NCBI GenBank assembly: GCA_016775335.1 | Contig: JAEUGJ010000031.1 | Coordinates: 39,756-67,233, forward strand | Source of the DNA: Mogibacterium sp. | GTDB lineage: Bacteria > Bacillota > Clostridia > Peptostreptococcales > Anaerovoracaceae | DNA length: 27,478 nt | Reading direction: 5' to 3' | In this document: positions 14,069-21,161 of the stretch, one piece after another | How positions within the stretch are numbered: position 1 is the stretch's first letter | Layout of the letters: each line of letters begins with the position of its first letter | Notes under the pieces: model-generated | Databases searched by the model: none | The model's input: the letters and a program-made list of their open reading frames with translations, nothing else | What the model was told of the DNA's origin: nothing | Made by a program: the position numbers and the translations under genes

Positions 14069-15877
14069 ATGGATTATCTGAAGAATATAAGAAATTTCAG
14101 TATTATTGCTCATATCGACCACGGCAAGTCCACTTTGGCGGACCGGCTGATTGAGAAGACGGGTCTGGTGCAGTCCCGGGATATGAAGGAACAGTATCTG
14201 GACAACATGGATATTGAACGGGAGCGGGGAATCACCATCAAGCTGCAGACCACCCGCCTCCACTACAAGGCTCAGGATGGGGAAGAGTACATCCTGAACC
14301 TGATTGACACGCCGGGACACGTGGACTTCAACTACGAAGTGTCCCGCTCTTTGGCTGCCTGCGACGGCGCCGTGTTGGTGGTGGATGCCACCCAGGGCGT
14401 GGAAGCGCAGACTTTGGGAAATGTCTATCTGGCCCTGGACGAGGACCTGGAGATTCTGCCGGTGCTGAACAAAATGGATTTGGACAGCGCCCGCCCGGAT
14501 GAAGCCAAGGAAGAAATCGAAGATATCATCGGAATCGATGCGGAGGATGCGCCGCTGATTTCGGCGAAGACCGGCATGGGCATCGACGACATGTTGGAGA
14601 AGTTGGTGCAGGTAATTCCGCCGCCACAAGGAGATCCAAACGGCCGCCTGAAGGGCCTCATTTTCGACTCCTACTACGACAGCTACAAGGGCGTGGTCAT
14701 CTACACCCGCATTTTCGACGGCTCGGTAAAAAAAGGAGATTTCGTTCAGCTCATGAATACCGGCAAGAGCTACGAGGTGACGGAAGTCGGCTACTGCATT
14801 CCGGGCATGGTTCCGTCCAAAGAGCTGAAGGCCGGCGAAGTAGGATACGTGTGCGCCAGCATCAAGCGGGTGGCAGACGCCCGGGTGGGCGACACCATCA
14901 CCCACACCGACAAGCCGACGGACAAGCCGCTGAAGGGATACAAGAAAGCCCAGTCCATGGTGTACTGCGGCGTGTACCCGGCCGAAGGCGAGAAATACGA
15001 GAACATCAAAGATGCGCTGGAAAAACTCCAGGTGAACGATGCGGCGTTCCAGTTTGAACCGGAGAACTCCGCCGCCCTGGGCTTCGGCTATCGCTGCGGC
15101 TTCCTGGGCCTCCTGCACATGGATGTTATCGTGGAGCGGCTGGAACGGGAATTCGGTCTGGACGTCATCACCACCTTGCCGAGCGTAATCTACAAAGTCA
15201 TCATGGCCGACGGCACGGAGCGGATGATTCAGAACCCGACGAACCTGCCGGATCCGGCGGAAATCAGCCGCATTGAAGAGCCAATCGTAAAAGCAGAAAT
15301 CATGACGCCGAAGGATTACGTGGGCAGCATTATGACCCTGTGCCAGAGCCGCCGGGGCAACATGACCCACATGGAATACCTGACGGAGACCCGCGTGCTC
15401 CTCACCTACGACATTCCGCTGAACGAAGTCATCTACGACTTCTTCGACGCACTGAAATCCCGCACCCGGGGCTACGCCTCCCTGGATTACGAATTCCAGG
15501 AATACCGCCCGGCGAAGCTGGTGAAGCTGGACATCCTCCTGAACAAGGAGATCATCGACGCCTTCAGCTCCATCGTGCCGGAAGAGGAAGCCTATGCCAA
15601 GGGCCGGAACATCTGCGCAAAGCTGAAGAAAATCATTCCGATGCACCAGTTCGAGGTGCCGATTCAGGCTGCCGTGGGCCGCAAAATCATCGCTCGAGAG
15701 ACGGTTCGCGCTTACCGGAAGGACGTTATCGCCAAGTGCTACGGCGGCGATATCTCCCGAAAGAAAAAGCTGCTGGAGAAGCAGAAAGAAGGAAAGAAGC
15801 GGATGCGCCAGTTCGGTACCGTGGAAGTGCCGCAGGAAGCATTTACGGAGGTGCTCAAGTTTGACGACACCGAATAA
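14069..15877 (+). CDS. lepA: Elongation factor 4 (LepA), ribosome back-translocase GTPase
   Basis: The 602-aa translational GTPase acts on stalled or mis-translocated ribosomes. The G domain shows G1 AHIDHGKST, switch I RERGITIK, G3 DTPGHVDF and G4 NKMD. EF-G-like domains II, III and V follow, then the LepA-specific C-terminal domain with RKKKLLEKQKEGKKRMRQFG. ATCGGAGG (14057-14064) precedes the ATG by 4 nt. Full family length. The last 17 nt overlap the hemW start. Confidence 0.98.
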   Translation: MDYLKNIRNFSIIAHIDHGKSTLADRLIEKTGLVQSRDMKEQYLDNMDIERERGITIKLQTTRLHYKAQDGEEYILNLIDTPGHVDFNYEVSRSLAACDGAVLVVDATQGVEAQTLGNVYLALDEDLEILPVLNKMDLDSARPDEAKEEIEDIIGIDAEDAPLISAKTGMGIDDMLEKLVQVIPPPQGDPNGRLKGLIFDSYYDSYKGVVIYTRIFDGSVKKGDFVQLMNTGKSYEVTEVGYCIPGMVPSKELKAGEVGYVCASIKRVADARVGDTITHTDKPTDKPLKGYKKAQSMVYCGVYPAEGEKYENIKDALEKLQVNDAAFQFEPENSAALGFGYRCGFLGLLHMDVIVERLEREFGLDVITTLPSVIYKVIMADGTERMIQNPTNLPDPAEISRIEEPIVKAEIMTPKDYVGSIMTLCQSRRGNMTHMEYLTETRVLLTYDIPLNEVIYDFFDALKSRTRGYASLDYEFQEYRPAKLVKLDILLNKEIIDAFSSIVPEEEAYAKGRNICAKLKKIIPMHQFEVPIQAAVGRKIIARETVRAYRKDVIAKCYGGDISRKKKLLEKQKEGKKRMRQFGTVEVPQEAFTEVLKFDDTE

Positions 15878-17003
15878 GGCGGGAATTTACATCCACATTC
15901 CCTTCTGCATAAAAAAATGCAACTACTGTGCATTCCTGTCCGGCCCGGCGGGGCCTGAGGTTCGGCAGGAGTATGTGAATCATCTGATAAAAGAAATCCG
16001 TCTTCGGAGCCGAGAGGTTCCGGAGGCGGATACCATCTATTTTGGCGGAGGGACGCCGTCCCTTCTGACGCCGGAGCAGGTTGGAGATATTTTGAATGAA
16101 GTCCGAAGAGCCTTTCGGATTACGGAAGGCGCGGAAGTGACGCTGGAGGCCAATCCGGGCACCCTCACGGCGGAAAGCCTGGAAGGCTATCGCAAAACGG
16201 GAATCAACCGGCTGTCCATGGGCGTTCAGAGCATGGATGACCGGCGGCTTCGGTACCTGGGGCGAATCCACACGGCGGAAGATGTTCGCCGGGATGTGAA
16301 AATGGCCCGGGAAGCCGGATTCCGCAACATTAACTTGGATCTTATTTTTGCCATACCGGGAACCGGCGTCTCCGATGCCTTAGAGGATCTGGAAGCCATC
16401 GCCGCCCTGGAGCCGGAACACATTTCCTTCTACAGCCTGCAGCTGGAGGAGGGAACCTCCTTCTTCCGGGATTTCGAAGCGGGGAAACTCCGGGAAGTGC
16501 CGGATGAAACGGACCGGGAGATGTATCACCGGGGAATTCAGGCCCTTCGGGAAAAGGACTACCGGCATTACGAGATTTCCAATTTCGCCCGGCCGGGCTG
16601 CGAGTCCCGGCACAACTCCAAGTACTGGAACATGGCGGAGTACGTGGGCCTGGGCCTGGGGGCTTCTTCCTATACGGGGCATCGGCGGACAGTGAACGAG
16701 ACGGATTTGAAGGCCTACTCGGAAACGTTGGACCGGGGCAAACTTGCTTTTGTGGAAGTCCACGAAAACTCGGAAGCGGACGACATATCGGAGGCTGTTT
16801 TTACCGGGCTTCGGCGAGAAGAGGGCGTTCGATACCGGGACGTCCTGGGAAGCGAGGCGGCGTTCTGGGAATATTTTCGGGAGGCGCTGCCGGAAGCGAG
16901 AGCGTACGAGGCCGGCGGATTTCTGGAGATGGACGACGAGGGATTGAGACTGACGGAACGAGGGATCGATATCAGCAACGGAATCATGGCGCTGTTCGTG
17001 TGA
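15861..17003 (+). CDS. hemW: Radical SAM protein HemW (heme chaperone)
   Basis: The 380-aa protein belongs to the HemN/HemW radical SAM family. The iron-sulfur motif is C16-x3-C20-x2-C23 in IPFCIKKCNYCAF, followed by YFGGGTPSLL, LEANPGTL, RLSMGVQSMDD, NLDLIFAIPG and the HemW C-terminal domain. Other HemW proteins bind heme and transfer it to respiratory proteins; they do not act as coproporphyrinogen oxidase. The start is TTG at 15861, chosen because GGAGGTG (15847-15853) lies 7 nt upstream and residues from there match the family. It overlaps lepA by 17 nt, so translation is probably coupled. Older annotations call this gene hemN. Confidence 0.93.
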   Translation: MTTPNKAGIYIHIPFCIKKCNYCAFLSGPAGPEVRQEYVNHLIKEIRLRSREVPEADTIYFGGGTPSLLTPEQVGDILNEVRRAFRITEGAEVTLEANPGTLTAESLEGYRKTGINRLSMGVQSMDDRRLRYLGRIHTAEDVRRDVKMAREAGFRNINLDLIFAIPGTGVSDALEDLEAIAALEPEHISFYSLQLEEGTSFFRDFEAGKLREVPDETDREMYHRGIQALREKDYRHYEISNFARPGCESRHNSKYWNMAEYVGLGLGASSYTGHRRTVNETDLKAYSETLDRGKLAFVEVHENSEADDISEAVFTGLRREEGVRYRDVLGSEAAFWEYFREALPEARAYEAGGFLEMDDEGLRLTERGIDISNGIMALFV

Positions 17004-17034
17004 CGGCGGGTTCCGGGAAAGTGTGAGGTGAAAG

Positions 17035-18528
17035 ATGAAGAAATACATCATGGCGATGGACGAGGGGACGACCAGTGCTCGTTGCGTGATTTACGATAAG
17101 CAGGGCAATACCATCAGTTCGGCGCAGCGGGAGTTTCCCCAGTATTTTCCGAAAGAGGGCTGGGTGGAGCACGATGCTACGGAGATTTGGGCGACGCAGA
17201 TTTCGGTGGCTCAGGAGGCGATGCTGAAGCAGAATTTGAGTTACCGGGATATTGTGGCTTTGGGAATTACCAATCAGCGGGAGACCACGGTGGTGTGGGA
17301 CAAGGCCACCGGGGAGCCAATCTATAACGCCATCGTGTGGCAGTGCCGGCGGACCTCGGACTATGCGGAGGCGCTGAAGAATCAGGGGCATGAGGAAATG
17401 ATTCGCCGCAAAACCGGTCTGATCATCGATGCCTATTTCAGCGGGACGAAGATTAAGTGGATTCTGGACCACGTGGATGGCGCTCGGGAGCGGGCGGAGC
17501 GAGGGGAACTGCTCTTCGGAACCATCGAAAGCTGGCTGATCTGGAAAATGACCGGCGGCGAGGTGCACGTGACGGATTATTCCAACGCAGCCCGCACCAT
17601 GCTGTTCAACATTCATACGCTGGATTGGGACGATGAAATCCTGGCGCTTCTGGACATTCCGAAGTGCATGCTGCCGAAACCGGTGGAGTGCTCCGGCCAT
17701 TACGGGGAGACCATTCCGGAGCTCTTCGGCGGACCGATTCCAATCACCGGAGCGGCGGGAGACCAGCAGGCGGCCTTATTCGGGGAGACCTGTTTTGAAG
17801 TGGGGGAGGCGAAGTGCACCTACGGCACCGGCAGCTTCCTTCTTCTGAATACCGGCGACCGCCCGGTGTTCAGCAATTCCGGACTGCTCACCACCATCGC
17901 TTGGGGGCTGAACGGCAAAGTCAGCTACGCTTTGGAAGGTTCGGCCTTCGTGTGCGGCGCCGCCATTCAGTGGCTGCGGGATGAGATGAAGTTCATGTCG
18001 GATTCTCCGAAGTCGGAGCGGATGGCGCTGAAAGCCGGCGACTCGGAAGGGGTGTATATGGTGCCGGCCTTTACGGGAATCGGCGCCCCGTACTGGGAGC
18101 CGGATGCCCGGGGTGCGATTTTCGGAATCACCCGGGGCACGGATCGAAATCAGATTGTCCGCGCGACTTTGGAATCCCTGGCGTACCAGAATGAAGATCT
18201 GCTGTCCGCCATGGCAGAGGATCTGGGCCGGCGCATTGTGGCCCTCAAAGTTGACGGCGGCGCCTGCCGGAACAATTTCCTGATGCAATTCCAGGCGGAT
18301 GTATCCGACACGGAAATCGTTCGGTGCAAATCCATCGAGTCCACGTCCTTGGGTGCGGCGTATCTGGCGGGCCTGGCGGTGGGCTACTACGATTCCACCG
18401 ACGACATCATCGAGAACAAGGAAGTGGACCGCGTGTTCCGCCCGGAGATGGACGAGGCGAAGCGGGCGGCTCTCCTAAAGGGTTGGCACAAAGCGGTAAA
18501 AGCCGCCATCTGGCTGGCAGAGGAATAG
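17035..18528 (+). CDS. glpK: Glycerol kinase
   Basis: The 497-aa FGGY-family kinase makes sn-glycerol 3-phosphate from glycerol and ATP. Motifs include MAMDEGTTSARCVIYD, the substrate-binding NQRET (80-84), WQCRRT, AGDQQAALFG with catalytic Asp243, GTGSFLLLNTG, and the FGGY-signature-like DGGACRNNFLMQFQADV. Length is normal. In many Firmicutes GlpK is activated by HPr phosphorylation of a His in a YHF motif; here that place reads PELFGG (Glu229 aligned to it), so this control is probably missing. GTGAGGTG (17023-17030) is the ribosome site. It follows hemW by 31 nt and may be co-transcribed. No glpF or glpD/O is in the window, and no clear terminator follows. Confidence 0.96.
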   Translation: MKKYIMAMDEGTTSARCVIYDKQGNTISSAQREFPQYFPKEGWVEHDATEIWATQISVAQEAMLKQNLSYRDIVALGITNQRETTVVWDKATGEPIYNAIVWQCRRTSDYAEALKNQGHEEMIRRKTGLIIDAYFSGTKIKWILDHVDGARERAERGELLFGTIESWLIWKMTGGEVHVTDYSNAARTMLFNIHTLDWDDEILALLDIPKCMLPKPVECSGHYGETIPELFGGPIPITGAAGDQQAALFGETCFEVGEAKCTYGTGSFLLLNTGDRPVFSNSGLLTTIAWGLNGKVSYALEGSAFVCGAAIQWLRDEMKFMSDSPKSERMALKAGDSEGVYMVPAFTGIGAPYWEPDARGAIFGITRGTDRNQIVRATLESLAYQNEDLLSAMAEDLGRRIVALKVDGGACRNNFLMQFQADVSDTEIVRCKSIESTSLGAAYLAGLAVGYYDSTDDIIENKEVDRVFRPEMDEAKRAALLKGWHKAVKAAIWLAEE

Positions 18529-18547
18529 AAATACTTAACTGTAAAAG

Positions 18548-18862
18548 CTATATTAAGAGCCAACTGTAATCCTGCCTGCAATCGAGTACATATTCCACAT
18601 ATACTCTGTTATCTTTTATTTGATATATTACAAGGCAGTACTTGGAAACAGGCATTTTATGATACTTGTTTGGCGGAATATAAGAATCGTTCATAAAAGG
18701 AAATCGCTGGGGCATATACTCTAAAGAGCGGATGGCTTTCATAAGTTCATCTCGCTCTTTTGTTGCGGCCAGCTTGTTTACTTGAGCCACGAACCGAATA
18801 TGCTTTCCCAGCAATCTTTTGGCTTCGTCTGATATAATGACTTCATATTTTAACTCTGCCAT
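18548..18862 (-). CDS. RelE/ParE-family toxin
   Basis: The 104-aa product resembles RelE/ParE-superfamily toxins: ISDEAKRLLGKHIRFVAQV, an Arg-rich helix, LEYMPQRFPFMNDSY, and the C-terminal sheet KYCLVIYQIKDNRVYVEYVLDCRQDY. RelE members cut ribosome-bound mRNA while ParE members poison gyrase; which applies here cannot be decided. Its start lies 3 nt after the stop of the antitoxin gene and its ribosome site GAGGTG (forward 18869-18874) is inside the antitoxin gene, so the two are coupled. The gene converges on glpK and A+T content is higher than in the neighbours, in line with acquisition by transfer. Confidence 0.85.
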   Translation of the reverse strand: MAELKYEVIISDEAKRLLGKHIRFVAQVNKLAATKERDELMKAIRSLEYMPQRFPFMNDSYIPPNKYHKMPVSKYCLVIYQIKDNRVYVEYVLDCRQDYSWLLI

Positions 18863-18865
18863 AAA

Positions 18866-19132
18866 CTACACCTCTTCGATCAATCCGTCAAGGAATATCT
18901 CCAGGTCATCAACGGAACATCCGTTCCTTCCTTCTATTCGGTCTTCTTCAATAGACAGCAACTTTTCCCTCAATGAAATCATTTTCTCGCGCCGGTTGTA
19001 CGTCTCAATATCCATAACAACCAAATCGCCTTCTCCATTTTTTGTTAAGAAAATCGGTTCTTTTGTTTTGCGGCAAAGTTCGGCAATTTTATTGTAATTC
19101 TGCCGAATTGCGGCCGACGGTCGAATCTGCAT
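18866..19132 (-). CDS. Phd/YefM-family antitoxin
   Basis: The 88-aa product starts MQIRPSAAIRQNYNKIAELC and contains PIFLTKNGEGDLVVMDIETYNRR, the typical Phd/YefM DNA-binding domain. The C-terminal half (SIEEDRIEGRNGCSVDDLEIFLDGLIEEV) should wrap the toxin. The start at 19132 follows GGGAGGTG (forward 19137-19144). It is the first gene of the pair, and a perfect palindrome over the promoter is the likely site of autorepression by the antitoxin or toxin-antitoxin complex. Confidence 0.88.
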   Translation of the reverse strand: MQIRPSAAIRQNYNKIAELCRKTKEPIFLTKNGEGDLVVMDIETYNRREKMISLREKLLSIEEDRIEGRNGCSVDDLEIFLDGLIEEV

Positions 19133-19177
19133 AATACACCTCCCGTGCAAAATTTTAGAATTGCTTTATTTGCCTAC

Positions 19178-19206
19178 ATAATAGCACTTTACTGCTATTA
19201 TATCAA
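19178..19206 (-). promoter_or_regulatory. Toxin-antitoxin promoter with embedded palindromic operator
   Basis: On the minus strand, -35 TTGATA (forward 19201-19206), 17-nt spacer, -10 TATTAT (forward 19178-19183). ATAATAGCA (19178-19186) and TGCTATTAT (19193-19201) form a perfect 9-bp inverted repeat with a 6-nt spacer, spanning from the -10 to the edge of the -35. Confidence 0.85.
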
Positions 19207-19244
19207 TATTAAACAGCTATTCGCACAATCGATTCGGTCGTGTG

Positions 19245-19527
19245 TGAAGTTGGCGTGAAGTGTTGTGCATTTCGAGGGTTTTCGATGGGTTTTGCACAAC
19301 ATTTTTTTCGAAATTCCAATTCTCCCAAAAACAAACTCGCCCCAATCGGGATTTCCGGTAGTACCATTCGGAGATTAGGGAAGAGCGGTTGTGCAGATTC
19401 CGCCAAAATCTCATCATCTGCATAACTTTTCACGCGAGCTCCTTAATTCCACCGAGCCTTCCTCGGAAGATGTTGTGCAGATTACTCCTTAGGAGGTGGT
19501 TTTGCATAACACTTCACACCAACTTCA
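19245..19527. repeat. 283-bp non-coding element with 25-bp terminal inverted repeats and three hairpins
   Basis: Positions 19245-19269 and 19503-19527 are inverted repeats matching at 23 of 25 positions. Inside, a GTTGTGCA ... TGCAC/TAAC hairpin occurs three times: 19262-19269/19293-19300, 19388-19395/19419-19426, and 19472-19479/19503-19510. No gene with a ribosome site lies inside. The hexamer ATTCGG occurs near both ends (19232-19237, 19529-19534), but not symmetrically enough to call a target duplication. It may be a MITE-like mobile element or a structured RNA. The following 160 nt (19528-19689) show nothing else recognisable. Confidence 0.6.
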
Positions 19528-19689
19528 TATTCGGAGGTATAATTCGTACTCACGCATATTGATTAATTAAAATTAGAATCCAATATTCCGAAGCATGAAG
19601 AATAAAAATCGCTGACAGAGGCAAGGTGCACGCAAACAACAATCGTTCTATGCAGTGCAAATTAGGGGAAAGACTCTAATATAATATTG

Positions 19690-19737
19690 TTGACAGTGGG
19701 GGGGGTAATTATATAATTAAACTAAAATTATATAATT
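19690..19737 (+). promoter_or_regulatory. Promoter of the three-paralog cassette, with poly-G spacer and twin palindromes
   Basis: -35 TTGACA (19690-19695), 16-nt spacer, -10 TATAAT (19712-19717). The spacer contains eight consecutive G (19698-19705). A 12-bp palindrome AATTATATAATT covers the -10 (19707-19718) and recurs exactly 19 bp downstream (19726-19737), between the start site and the ribosome site. Confidence 0.75.
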
Positions 19738-19752
19738 AGGAGGAGAAAATCA

Positions 19753-20298
19753 ATGCACAAAATTCTTATGATTAACGAGGAAAAAGTTGCCCTGGGGGAT
19801 GAAAACAACAATTTGGTGACAGTGCCAAGAACGGCCATCAGTTATGAAAACCCTGCGGTGGGAGATTCGGTGGATTTGTTCCAGAATGATGCAGTCTCAA
19901 TCGTAGTGAAAGCAGAGAATGACAACAAGCATTCATCGAAGAGTTCAGAAAGTACATCTACGCAGACGGAGTTGGCTGTCGCGCAAAATGAATCAGCAAA
20001 GCCTGCTGTACCAGTAAACGTAACTGTAAATGCACCACAGACCTCTGCATATGTAGCACAGGAAAAGAAAATTAACAAGCATGTATTTGCCTGGGTGGGA
20101 ACCTTCCTGTTTGGAGGCATTGGAGTGGATCGTTTTATGCGAGGACAGGTTGGTCTCGGAATACTCAAAATTATCACCGGTGGTGGATTGGGAATCTGGG
20201 CCCTCGTGGATTGGATTATTGCTTTAACGAAGGTATACGGAAATGCTTTCAGCGATGACGAAATGGTGACATTCATCAACGGAAAGTATGCAAGATAA
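19753..20298 (+). CDS. TM2-domain membrane protein with the cassette's shared N-terminal domain
   Basis: The 181-aa product is first of three consecutive paralog-headed genes. Residues 1-57 are the shared domain (pattern ALGDE, LVTVP, YENPAVGDSVDLF), predicted beta-rich and of unknown function. A Ser/Thr/Gln/Ala-rich linker (58-103) leads to a TM2 domain (about 106-160): two membrane helices with GGIGVDRFMRGQ and GLGIWALVDWIIAL, including the DRF motif of TM2 proteins. The N-terminal domain probably faces the cytoplasm. AGGAGGAG (19738-19745) lies 7 nt upstream. Codon use is A/T-rich compared with glpK. Function is unknown. Confidence 0.8.
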   Translation: MHKILMINEEKVALGDENNNLVTVPRTAISYENPAVGDSVDLFQNDAVSIVVKAENDNKHSSKSSESTSTQTELAVAQNESAKPAVPVNVTVNAPQTSAYVAQEKKINKHVFAWVGTFLFGGIGVDRFMRGQVGLGILKIITGGGLGIWALVDWIIALTKVYGNAFSDDEMVTFINGKYAR

Positions 20299-20345
20299 GC
20301 GATCTGTGCCTAGTGATTATAGGCGAAAAGAGGGGGAAGTAAACG

Positions 20346-21074
20346 ATGTATAAGGTTTTAAAGGTAGATGGAAGCACGATTTATTTGGGCGGTGCAAATA
20401 AGGAAATAATTACCGTTGACAAAGATTCCTTTAATTACGAGAATCCGAAGGTTGGAGATGCGGTGCAGTTGTTCAAAAATGACGATTCAGTGATTGCTGT
20501 AAAAACAGATTCTGTACCGGAGCAGAACCGAATGCCTGAAGAAATTATGAGAAGTGATGAAAGAGTTCTTGGAACATCTGCGGGAAAAGTGAAAACAGAA
20601 AAACATGCAAAACCGCTATATAAGAAACCCTGGTTTATTGTATTGATGGTAATATTGGTGCTCGGGATTATAGGAAGCTCTGTGGGGGGCGATGAAAATG
20701 CATCTTCATCATCCTCTAATGAAAAGAACAATGCAACTGAAAAAACGCAGGAAGTAAAGAAAAAAGAAGTTCCTCAAGAGTATAAGAATGCGTTAAACAA
20801 GGCTCAATTGTATTCGGATACGATGTATATGTCAAAACAAGGAATTTATGAGCAATTAACATCTGACGCAGGAGAAAACTTCCCGGAGAAGGCCGCCCAA
20901 TATGCTATTAAACATGTTGAGGCAAACTGGAAAGAAAATGCACTAATAAAGGCGAAAACATATTATGAGGATATGTCAATGTCAAAAGATGCGGTTTACG
21001 AACAGTTGGTTTCGGAATATGGCGAACAATTCACTGCTGAACAGGCAAAATATGCGATAGAACATTTGGATTAG
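20346..21074 (+). CDS. Membrane protein with shared N-terminal domain and two Ltp repeats
   Basis: The 242-aa product has the shared domain at 1-56 (IYLGG, YENPKVGDAVQLF), a linker, one membrane segment (about 95-113, PWFIVLMVILVLGIIG), a Ser/Asn/Lys-rich spacer, and two helical repeats at about 147-191 and 198-241 (ALNKAQLYSDTMYMSKQGIYEQL; YYEDMSMSKDAVYEQLVSEYGEQF). These match the Ltp family (PF07553). The lipoprotein Ltp of Streptococcus phage TP-J34 blocks injection of DNA by other phages. With the membrane segment in the middle, the repeats would lie outside if the N-terminus is inside. GAGGGGGAAG is the ribosome site. The gap to the gene before is 47 nt. Confidence 0.8.
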   Translation: MYKVLKVDGSTIYLGGANKEIITVDKDSFNYENPKVGDAVQLFKNDDSVIAVKTDSVPEQNRMPEEIMRSDERVLGTSAGKVKTEKHAKPLYKKPWFIVLMVILVLGIIGSSVGGDENASSSSSNEKNNATEKTQEVKKKEVPQEYKNALNKAQLYSDTMYMSKQGIYEQLTSDAGENFPEKAAQYAIKHVEANWKENALIKAKTYYEDMSMSKDAVYEQLVSEYGEQFTAEQAKYAIEHLD

Positions 21075-21076
21075 AA

Positions 21077-21110
21077 GATAATTATAATTCAGATTCTAAT
21101 TATCGCTTTT
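21077..21110 (+). promoter_or_regulatory. Hairpin between the second and third cassette genes
   Basis: GATAATTA (21077-21084) and TAATTATC (21097-21104) form a perfect 8-bp stem with a 12-nt loop, followed by GCTTTT. The stem is A-T only, so at most a weak terminator or attenuator lowering expression of the third gene. Confidence 0.45.
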
Positions 21111-21161
21111 GAGACGGATAATGACAATTCGCTTACAGTTAAGTTGTGGTGAGGGAAAGTA

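Noticed and set aside
13949..15646. Open frame of 565 codons opposite lepA
   Set aside because: Antisense shadow of a conserved gene, with no ribosome site and no recognisable domain.
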